From Bondarzewia mesenterica (lineage: Eukaryota > Basidiomycota > Agaricomycetes > Russulales > Bondarzewiaceae): a stretch of DNA of 39,776 nt. Below, piece by piece: positions 32,499-39,776 of this stretch. Location: NCBI GenBank assembly GCA_004802705.1, contig SGPL01000317.1:1-39776 (forward strand), read 5' to 3'. The translations under genes were made by a program, and so were the position numbers. Positions within the stretch are counted from its first letter, which is position 1, and the number at the start of each line of letters is the position of its first letter. The notes under the pieces are model-generated. The model saw only the letters and a program-made list of their open reading frames with translations. It searched no databases and had not been told where the DNA came from.

Positions 32499-33523
32499 AA
32501 AATATGCAGGCTCTTCAGGATTGGAGCAATTGGACTGGCTGCCTGGGGCCACACGGACAATAGTGCTGTTCCTCAGAAGCGAGGTTGATAGGTAGACAGA
32601 GAAAATGCACGGTTCAGCACCAGCAGATAGCCTCCGATACAAAGTTTAAAGGGGGAGATGGGGAGGGTCGTCGAATACGAGACACTTGTGTAAGTGAGCC
32701 AGAGACCTTATGGCGGTTTTGGCCACACAGCTGGAGCCTTGAGGGAAGTTGTTTGAAACTCAGACAACAAATAACTATGTATATTACGTCACCCATTTTA
32801 GAAGCGTGACTAAGCTTGAGCGCTTTGAGCTTAAATGCTCGTCGCTCGAATATTTGAACGAATGAACATTCAGTACTTCAGTACTCAGGGAGCATAGTAC
32901 TAGCAGGTACTAGTACATGGTGCACTTACAATCTAAATCTGATATCGGGTAAGGATATACTCAATCACGTTGGTACACTGATCTGATTTGCCTTCAGACT
33001 GCACAGCGGCATGATTGATAGATTCCTCTCCTCGGTGTCTAGTACTTACATACTTATATTGGCATTTGACTGGGCCATCGCAAGAGCGTACGTACTACAG
33101 GTCAAAGTATAGCAAACGTTGCCCAAGGATCATGGCATGGATTAATGGGCGCGAGAACCTTTACAAGCGAGCCGTGATTCGTGCTCTCTCTGCCAGTAAT
33201 CATATGCGCCCCAGTAATCGACAGTAAGTACTGAAAATTCCAAAACATTGAAAGCGACATGACCATATATCATGGAAATCTGCGTCAGAGTTCAATGTTC
33301 AATGTTCATTATCAACTGCATCTTTTCTTGGCATTAGAGAGCACCTCTTTACAGTTTGCTTGATATCGTCGTACTAGCTAAGCACCCCACCAACCCCACT
33401 ATCTACCTAATATGAAGGTCCTCTATATACCAAGAGCCGAGGAAAAACAAACGTAGATCCGCTTCGTGCCCGCCGACTGGAGGCGGGCGAACACAGAATC
33501 TTCCTCGATGTAAGCACCCAAAT
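32499..33523. other. THO2 upstream region
   Basis: The first ~150 bases continue the THO2 frame without an ATG and may be part of an upstream exon. The rest is non-coding. It is unusually rich in AGTACT-type palindromic words (about 32870-32925 and again near 33039 and 33228). It also holds a TTCAATG tandem repeat at 33291-33310 and a GC-rich inverted repeat (CCCGCCGACTGGAGGCGGGC) near 33468-33487. Confidence 0.45.
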
Positions 33524-34107
33524 AATTATGATTCCCAAAAAGGGAATCGTTACTTGTAGCGGGAACATGGGCCATTTTGACCCCCCCACAGGAGGCATTA
33601 TTTAAAATCAGACACCTGGAGAGCTTCTAAATTCAATCTGGGCTTTAAATTTTTAGAAATTCTATTGTTTTGTCTGAAATTTGGTAGAAATCTAAAAAAT
33701 CAGCAAGTCCGAAATTAAATATGGCAGGTTGGCCACATGTGCAACCAAATTGAGCACGAAAACATTTACTTTCAGCTGAGCTGAAGGTACTGAAAATTTC
33801 CTTTTGAGGAATTTTTTTTTGCTAGTTCAGCTTGTCTGAAGTGATAGGTTTCTTCTTAGGATCAGTAAAATTTCTCCTGATGCATAATGTATAAATTTGA
33901 AAAGGCTGAAATAAATTTAAATTTTCAGTAGTATTTTGAGGAAGTCAAAATATCTGCTGAAAAATTTGAGGTTAAGGTTGCTTTCAGAAAGGAATTGGCC
34001 AATTTGATATGGGTTAATGCCTGTTGTGCCCACGTGTAGCGGGTCTTGGTACGAGACTAAAATGGCCCAATGTTCAGAGAATGATTCCTTTTTCGGGAAT
34101 CGTAATT
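33524..34107. mobile_element. MITE-like element with imperfect terminal inverted repeats
   Basis: The left end (33524-33580) reads AATTATGATTCCC, then AAAAAGGGAATCGTTA, then AACATGGGCCATTTT. The reverse complement of the right end (34055-34107) reads AATTACGATTCCC, then GAAAAAGGAATCATTC, then AACATTGGGCCATTTT. That is an imperfect inverted repeat of ~53-57 bp with small gaps. Each terminus also contains its own GATTCCC...GGGAATC hairpin. The interior is AT-rich with no coding sequence. AATT occurs directly outside both ATGATTCCC ends and could be a 4-bp target duplication, but AATT is palindromic so this is ambiguous. Length (584 bp), AT richness and lack of ORFs fit a non-autonomous DNA transposon. 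The superfamily is not assignable from one copy. Confidence 0.7.
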
Positions 34108-34719
34108 TGAGTCATCCATTAAAGTGGATTCTGATTCTATGAATTGTATCATAAAAATGCCCACTAATTCCATCACTATTTGAACATGTATAATGCGCGC
34201 CCGCTACCAATTCAGCTGTCCTGACATTGACAACAGTGGGATATTTTGGCTTTCACACATCAATCAATAAATGTGTAATTTTTATCATTAAAATGTCAAT
34301 TTAAGTTATTTAAATTGGAACCAGACATTATATATATTGTGTGTGTAAATTACGGGGCAGATGACAGTTTGCTCATCGCTGACGATGTCGCTGATGCAGA
34401 GAGAGACAGCGCACACACACTGACTGAAAGCAGTATTTGAGGTTCCACAATAGATTAACATCACAAATGGCAGCCAAACAGCCCCCACCAGCTCGGCCGA
34501 AAGGCCTGAGGTCAAAAAGTAGACCTGACATGCCTCGGCGACCGTACACGGGTCTATGTAAATATGTACTTCTTTCAGACAAGGTCAAACAGTGTTTTAG
34601 ACATACAATATGTACGCGAGAACTTTCTTGGATGTGCTTGGGATATACAGTCACAGCGCCAAAATGCCTTGATGATGCACATTTGTTTTCCTATTGAGTC
34701 AATCTTTCAAACTTTTGTA

Positions 34720-34845
34720 TCATACATTAACGGCTGCATGAGCTGTTCCAGTGTACTTTAGCTCAATCGTGGTGCATTCGTCGAACACTACTAATTCAAA
34801 CTCCTTCCCAAGAAGTGCATCGATAGCAGCAAGCAGTACTGTCAT
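34720..34845 (-). CDS. Small ORF, 41 aa, unknown
   Basis: This ATG-initiated frame reads MTVLLAAIDALLGKEFELVV and continues through FDECTTIELKYTG. It looks more protein-like than its AT-rich surroundings (hydrophobic helix, then a VVFDEC strand). There is no CaaX end, so it is not a pheromone precursor. It may be a fragment of a decayed transposase, helicase or other gene, or chance. Confidence 0.2.
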   Translation of the reverse strand: MTVLLAAIDALLGKEFELVVFDECTTIELKYTGTAHAAVNV

Positions 34846-36049
34846 GAGGCATCACTTCCGCTCGCGCAAAAAATTTCACGCAGAATTAGTCAGCACCACA
34901 AGCATGCTGTGGCTGAGAGTAGCTCTGACATGATAGTATGGAAACTAGGTTTCATGATGCCCTAGGCCCCCCTCCCTCGGCTCCATCCTTTCCATCCTCA
35001 GAAGAATCACTTGCAGGCTACCCTGTTGTCTGCCTGTTGCACTTTACGGTGAACATTTCTGCAAGCACAGGAAATTAATACAGGAAGCGTTCACTCCACA
35101 GGCAATTCTCGCCTTCCGGCATTTGCATCGCATGAAGATGCGGGCCCCGCCCTCTCTTTCTTCTCTCTGCTAGTGTTCTTACACCCTATCGGCGGCCAAC
35201 ATCAATCTTCATCAAGTATTTACGCATACGGTCACTGGTTCACAGTAATTATTTTTTTGGGGCCATGGCAAGATTAGCCTCGTCAGGTAACATTCTGGCA
35301 TCTTGACTCTCCAAAGGGACTTCATGCGGATCTTAATGTCCTCTGGGTCACAGGCAGTAAGTACTTACATTCTGCTAGTCGAGGCCATGACTGTATTGCG
35401 GACATGTCATCCATCGTGAACTTCTAAGTTCAGATTCGAGGTGTTGATGAGCAGGCGATAAAATTAGTCAGCGGTAGAACGACTTGCTCCAATTTCTGTG
35501 GAGAGTCGTCATGAATTTACCCAAATATAACACTCAGGCCGGCTGATCTTCTGTCTTTGATGAGTTTAGCATCCCCCGAGTAAGTATTTGTACATCGTAC
35601 CTGATTTGTAACTGATGATCAAAACTTGAAGATAGATCTATGAGTCAGCAACGTCTTTCTCCGATCTCGCGACGCGGCCCTGAAATCTTTTTCTCATGTG
35701 GCTCTGGCTCTTTCTTCAAGATCTCCCTCGCCGAACGAGCACTCTCCGAGGTAGATGCTTGATTTACTGTAAGGTCTCAGTTAGCCATGCAGTCTTTCTT
35801 CTGATCCTCCCTGCATATGCACGCGACTTGGAAACTCGACGAAAAGCTTGGACAGCTGCTGAAAAGTATGTGGAGAACCTCCTACTATCGGAAGTACCTC
35901 GAATGCTGGCAACGTGTGCGCTGCGGCGGCCATCTCCTCTGCCCGGGATTGATTTGCTGTCATTCCTTCAATAGAATACTCATCTTTTCACCTGATGCGG
36001 TCGATGAAATGTTACGAAAACGAGTTATTCGCTCGGATCTATGGCTACC

Positions 36050-36190
36050 TCACGATGCATGATGAACAAAAACGTTGATATGCTTGCTCTTGGCTTCCAT
36101 GCATGATGGATCCGTATCATCGGCCTTGTCGTCTTCCTTCTTGGACTTGGTGTATGTATAGACGCGGGCATATTTGATGTCAGCCGTCAT
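36050..36190 (-). CDS. Small ORF, 46 aa, Lys/Asp-rich, unknown
   Basis: This ATG-initiated frame starts MTADIKYARVYTYTKSKKED and ends NVFVHHAS. Codon usage and composition (KSKKEDDKADDTDPSC) resemble real coding sequence more than the neighbouring DNA. It lies 170 bp upstream of, and divergent from, the glycosidase. It could be a short gene or the last exon of a minus-strand gene. No family was recognised. Confidence 0.25.
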   Translation of the reverse strand: MTADIKYARVYTYTKSKKEDDKADDTDPSCMEAKSKHINVFVHHAS

Positions 36191-36361
36191 ATGCGTCGAA
36201 GTATCGCATTTCCGCTTTCCGTCCCTCGGGGTATAAGTACTCTGGAGACGATGTCTCCTGATGGACCTCGGGGCAGAAGGAAGCTTGCACACTGTGTTCA
36301 AGGAAAAAAACTTCTCAGCCGTTCCGTGACGTCCTCAGCTGACGCATCCTCACAGCGGTCC

Positions 36362-37950
36362 ATGATGCGCTCATTCACGTCTACGATTTCTGTCCTGCTC
36401 TTGGCGTTGGCCATGCGAGTCGACGCGGCACCTGCGATTTCTAGACCGCGCGATCTTGCGCAGCGGGACGGCTCGGGTGCGTCCCTCTCTATGAGTAGTG
36501 AGCAGGTATCTCTGGTGCGCGCGAACATGCTCTCGATCTCCAATCAGAGGTACGTCGTACCCCTCCACTTCGTAAACCCCCCACACGAGACAGATGGTGT
36601 ATCGTATATGCAGCTGGGAGATTGGGACTGCCGCTGAAGCATTGACGGAGTGGGAGTGGTCATCGCTCTCTGTGTTCGGCGGGTCAGGGTCCTTCCCCCC
36701 GCCTTCGACTCTAGGTGTAGACAACAATGCTTCGGATGTGCTTGCCATTGCTGAGAAGTACGTTTCTGAGTCTTGTGATTTTTTGTATGCTTTTCGTGGG
36801 AGACTGATTGCTATTGACATAGGATTATTGAACAAAAAAAATCCAAACACCTTGCCCCTCATCAATGGGGATGGCGCAGTGGGCGATCCGGCCAGTGCGT
36901 AATCGATGCTTTATGAAGTATCAACTGTTTTATGACTTTTTTCTTGCGGATAGGTATCGGCAACGCTGTTCTCCTTGCTAATTGGACGCGAGCTAATTTG
37001 TCTGACACGCGCTTTGCGACGGCTGCAAGCCAGCAGCTGGAGTACCTTCTCACCAAGGCGCCACGTTCTTCGAAGGGCGCCATATCTCAGCGGGAAAGCG
37101 AAGTACAGCTATGGTATGTGAACATTTCTTTCTGGGTGCCGTTAACGGCAGTGTTGACTGACCTCAAATGGCATTCGCAGGGCGGACTTTGTGTACATGG
37201 CACCACCTTTCATTGCTTATTATGGCGCACTGCAGAGTGGTGTCAATCAAAGTGCCTTGTTGCAGATCGCGTATGATCAGTGCAGGTTATACCGCGATGC
37301 TCTGTTTGACGGGGATAAAAGTTTGTGGAGACATATTGTATATGGGTCTTCAGAGGATGCCAACCACTGGGGAACTGGTGTGTTCGATTTTCAACCCGTG
37401 GAGATTTTCTCTAATGAGGGGGAATGCAGGCAATGGATGGGCCGCCGCAGGAATGCTAAGGGTGTTGGAGACGATCGGGAAATCTGCTGCGACGCACACG
37501 TTTGACGACCAAAAGACGAATTTGACGATTTGGATCAACGAAATCCTGGACGGGACATGGTCGTACCAAGTCAGTCTCGGCGTCATCATTGCATTACTAT
37601 TGACATGCTGATGGCGCTTCGTCGCATCTCAGAAAGAAAATGGCACATTATACAATTACATTGACGACGACATGTCGTTCGCAGACACGGCATCGACAGC
37701 GCTTCTCGGATCTGTGACATACCGGATGGCCACTCTGACTGGGAACCTAACGCATGTAAAGGCCGCAGACAAGGCACTGAAACTCATCGACGACAGTGTT
37801 GATTCAGAGGGCTGGTTGCAGGGAACGGTCGACCCATTGACGTTCAATTCTCCGAGTGCAGCCGGAAACCATAGTCCTGAGGGTCAATCTTTTGTGGTGC
37901 TGCTGCAGGCCGCGTACCGAGACTACATCAAAAAGTTCCCTATGAAATAG
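36362..37950 (+). CDS. Secreted six-hairpin glycosidase, GH105/GH88-like, with apparent frameshift
   Basis: Exons: 36362-36549, 36614-36757, 36823-36894, 36954-37113, 37181-37377, 37430-37569, 37633-37950, about 405 residues. The start MMRSFTSTISVLLLALAMRVDAA is a clear signal peptide. The rest fits the (alpha/alpha)6-barrel family of unsaturated glycuronyl hydrolases: SWEIGTAAEAL, GNAVLLANWTR, QLWADFVYMAPPFIAYYG (with the Asp before YMAPPF a candidate catalytic acid), HWGTGNGWAAAGMLRVLE, then GTLYNYIDDDMSFADTAS. These enzymes trim pectin- or glycosaminoglycan-derived unsaturated oligosaccharides outside the cell. In exon 3 the run of eight A (36834-36841) should be seven. As given, the sequence shifts frame between IIEQK and NPNTLPLINGDGAVGDPAS. 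Exon 3 has 72 nt where 71 fits both flanking phases. Everything downstream is intact. Exact GH family is less certain than the fold. Confidence 0.78.
36834..36841 (+). other. Frameshift site (A8 homopolymer) in the glycosidase
   Basis: One A too many relative to the frame required by both neighbouring exons. The homopolymer context suggests a read or assembly error. Confidence 0.7.
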
Positions 37951-38348
37951 GTGTCGTTGTCCCCACGCGATTGTATGATTCTGTGCAGAGTAGCGTCGCA
38001 GACCTGTTATTTGTTTTCAATACTGTTGTGTATCTATTCGTAATGAAAATATTCATCTGGAAAACATAGTGGGGGGGATTGTGTGGTCTGGATCATTGTC
38101 TCGAATCTGACGGTGTACTAACTTAGTCAGGCCGGAGATAAGTGGTTGGTCGAGCGTGAGAACAGAATTATAGCGGACTGATTACGTTCCCAGCGGCCAG
38201 CGCGTCCTTCTCACTGTCGTTCATCTCATCCCGCAGCCCCTCCGCACGAGAGCGCATCGGCCTCGCCTGTGCCTGCAAGGCGACAGACACCACGTCTCCC
38301 ATTCCCCTCGCCCTGCCGACAACGACAACGACCACGCCCGACGCAGCT
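37951..38348. other. Glycosidase 3' flank
   Basis: This holds the 3' UTR of the glycosidase and, from about 38190, a C-rich stretch that could be the leader of the next + strand gene. An antisense frame is open across 38168-38743 but appears to be compositional. No other feature was recognised. Confidence 0.4.
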
Positions 38349-38950
38349 ATGTTTGTCATGCTCATCGCGACGTTTGTCGCCGCCCTCGTCGTCCTCTCCC
38401 TCCGTATCCCTGCCGTTTGGCTTTCGTTCATAGCCAACGACGAACCTTCGGATGCGCACGAGCTCGGTATGGCCCTCGTTGCTACAAGTACGTTGATGAC
38501 GCCGGCGTCCGGTTCCGGACTTCGCGACTGTTGATGTTGATGGTCTGCTTGGTATATTGTTGTCGTTGATGAGCAGGGAACCCATTCCGCGAGAGCGGCC
38601 CTCCGGCGTGTATGGCAAAACTCATCATGCTTAGACACAAGGTGAGCGCTCTCTACAGACTTATGGACTAGCACACGCTCCTTATCGTCTGCCACCTCGT
38701 CTGTTTCACTCACCACCGTCGCTTCCCAGCTCAACCAAACCAACTCCCGAAAACGCCGGCCGAGTCCCCCACCACGGCAGATCCCCCGCTCATACTCCCT
38801 CCCTCAGCTCCAGACTCGTCAACGACCAGCCGCCTGGATACGTTTCCCCAAAAACTTTGGGAAGCAGCACCGTTGACGCCCAGTCCGCCCCAGGCCGGCT
38901 CGCTCGACTCTCGACCCTACATTATATCATCGCTACACCATCGGCCTAAC
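38349..38950 (+). CDS. Putative small membrane protein, exact structure uncertain
   Basis: From an ATG at 38349 the frame reads MFVMLIATFVAALVVLSLRI, a convincing single transmembrane helix, followed by WLSFIANDEPSDAHELGMALVAT. A plausible intron (GTACGTTG at about 38489 to GATGAGCAG at about 38577) leads to NPFRESGPP...KLIMLRH. A second (GTGAGCGC at about 38641 to CTTCCCAG at about 38730) leads to a Pro/Ser/Arg-rich tail. All three frames are open in the C-rich tail, so the C-terminus cannot be decided by reading. I do not recognise the family. Confidence 0.35.
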
Positions 38951-39705
38951 TGAATTCCATCTATTGGCATCTCGTCCCACGCGTACCCAGCCTACTTATT
39001 CGCCTTCGCCTTGACTCACCCACTCTCTACCCTTACATATCCACGAACCCGCCGTCATTTACATCCTTCCTATTTATCTCTATACCCCCTGTTATTCAAT
39101 TTTTTTTTCCTTGTCTTTGGTTTAAGTTTTGGCCCCTCGGTCCCCCGAGCTCGATCGGTTTGATCCCTCTTTGTCTCGCATCTTTTTGTCTTTCCCGCTT
39201 GATTTGAGCTTCTTCTAGAACGGATGTTTTCGCCTCACGTACCCCGTTATTCTTTGCTCTCGTCGAGTTCACTTCCCCACGTCTCGAGATGCTCACTGTA
39301 CGCGTTCGGTTGGTTAGACAGATTCAGCATTCTGTGGTCTGTCGTGCGGTTGGGTCGGTCGGGTTTCGGTTGTTGATGTTACGACGGGATGATATTACCC
39401 AGCAATGTCCGGAAGTAAATCGCGAGATGACGCGCGTGGATCAATGTCTAAATATTAATGTACGGAACGATGTAGAAGTTGGAATCTCTTACATGACTTC
39501 GTGGCACAAGCATAGAAACATATATAGTAGCGGGTGTGCATGTGTGGAATTACAAAACTGGACAGACAAAAATTGACCTCCATTCCGACAAACAAGAAAC
39601 ACGATATCGACACAACAGTCCTCCAGGATTTGACATACTAAACAGATATCTGGGGAGCATAGATATACAGTGGAAGAATCCTCAGGATACTCCCAGCTCG
39701 CCATC
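38951..39705. other. Intergenic region near the right edge
   Basis: C/T-rich to about 39290, then mixed. No coding sequence that I can support was found, and no repeats of note. It probably holds the 3' UTRs of two convergent genes. Confidence 0.4.
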
Positions 39706-39776
39706 TCAAGTGTTCCCAAAACGACTGCGTCGATCCGACACGGCAGACAGCACACTCGCCGTCTTCTGCACCTTGC
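39706..39776 (-). CDS. Possible C-terminal end of a minus-strand gene, cut by the window edge
   Basis: Reading leftward from the edge, one frame gives KVQKTASVLSAVSDRRSRFGNT and then a stop at 39706-39708. The composition is plausible for the last ~23 codons of a protein but too short to identify. Another frame is open further, so this is only a suggestion. Confidence 0.25.
   Translation of the reverse strand, partial: KVQKTASVLSAVSDRRSRFGNT

Larger units (their letters stand above)
34108..36361. other. AT-rich gene-poor region, possible relic ORFs
   Basis: No gene with a recognised family was found. Two small minus-strand ORFs with ATG starts are listed separately. On the + strand, about 35640-36010 contains protein-like pieces in different frames (for example DLETRRKAWTAAEKYVENLLL near 35820-35880). 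They do not join cleanly and could be a decayed gene. The last ~100 bases precede the glycosidase ATG and hold its promoter; a TATAAGTA word at about 36231-36238 is a plausible TATA box. Confidence 0.45.

Noticed and set aside
32499..32642. THO2 start at 32642
   Set aside because: The codon there is TTG, not ATG. The first in-frame ATG is at 32498, so the extra 48 codons are noted only as a possible upstream exon.
36758..36802. A 45-nt intron ending GGGAG that would avoid the glycosidase frameshift
   Set aside because: The acceptor context is poor and a better acceptor (GACATAG at 36822) with a nearby branch-like sequence gives a more family-like junction apart from the A8 run.
36362..37950. 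GH76 alpha-1,6-mannanase as the identity of the secreted hydrolase
   Set aside because: The barrel signatures (ADFVYMAPPFIAYYG, HWGTGNGW) fit GH105/GH88-type unsaturated glycuronyl hydrolases better, and I do not see the paired Asp motif of GH76.
1..39776. CRISPR arrays, bacterial operons, rRNA and tRNA genes
   Set aside because: No regularly spaced repeats, no Shine-Dalgarno-led gene chains, and no cloverleaf with a GGTTCGAAT-type B box were found. The intron-rich eukaryotic genes make the first two inappropriate.

Overview
The window is nuclear DNA of a filamentous basidiomycete, most likely an Agaricomycete. Every recognisable gene is split by many 43-75 nt introns with GT-AG borders and short fungal branch sites. 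The protein set is typically fungal: Pho81, Rim1-type mtSSB, Hbs1, Pex12, Tho2 and a six-hairpin glycosidase. There is no operon, CRISPR array, rRNA or recognisable tRNA. I rebuilt exon-intron structures by hand and tested them for frame continuity and family motifs. None is confirmed by transcripts.

Layout: 1-3.2 kb has no gene that I can support. At 3.2-5.3 kb (+) lies a CBM48/AMPK1-type glycogen-binding-domain protein (Mdg1/Crp1-like). At 6.0-11.0 kb (-) lies HBS1, which contains a 1.7-kb alternative terminal exon with its own stop codon. That is the layout expected of a fused HBS1/SKI7 gene. At 11.2-12.1 kb (+) is mitochondrial SSB (RIM1). At 12.05-12.9 kb (-) is a UPF0303/YBR137W-like protein whose C-terminal coding end overlaps the mtSSB end on the opposite strand. 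At 13.8-15.2 kb (+) is PEX12, carrying an apparent one-base frameshift. At 15.8-19.6 kb (+) is PHO81 (SPX-ankyrin-degenerate GDPD). At 19.8-22.6 kb (-) is an ABC half-transporter. At 23.4-24.6 kb (+) is GTP cyclohydrolase I. At 24.8-32.5 kb (-) is THO2, which I could assemble as 19 in-frame exons. At 32.6-36.3 kb is an AT-rich, gene-poor stretch holding a 584-bp MITE-like element with imperfect terminal inverted repeats. At 36.4-37.95 kb (+) is a secreted GH105/GH88-like hydrolase, also with an apparent one-base homopolymer frameshift. A weak membrane-protein candidate (38.3 kb, +) and a possible 3' end of a minus-strand gene (39.7 kb) finish the window.

The genes do not form one pathway. Several concern RNA fate (THO2 in mRNP export, HBS1/SKI7 in ribosome rescue and exosome recruitment) or nutrient and organelle upkeep (PHO81, PEX12, mtSSB, GCH1). 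The strongest candidate for an unusual system is the HBS1/SKI7 locus. Its splice phases let one gene encode a translational GTPase (Hbs1) and a GTPase-less, Ser/Pro-rich protein (Ski7-like). The other notable points are two GC-AG introns, a 20-nt microexon, a tail-to-tail coding overlap, the MITE-like element, and two homopolymer-associated frameshifts that probably reflect assembly errors.
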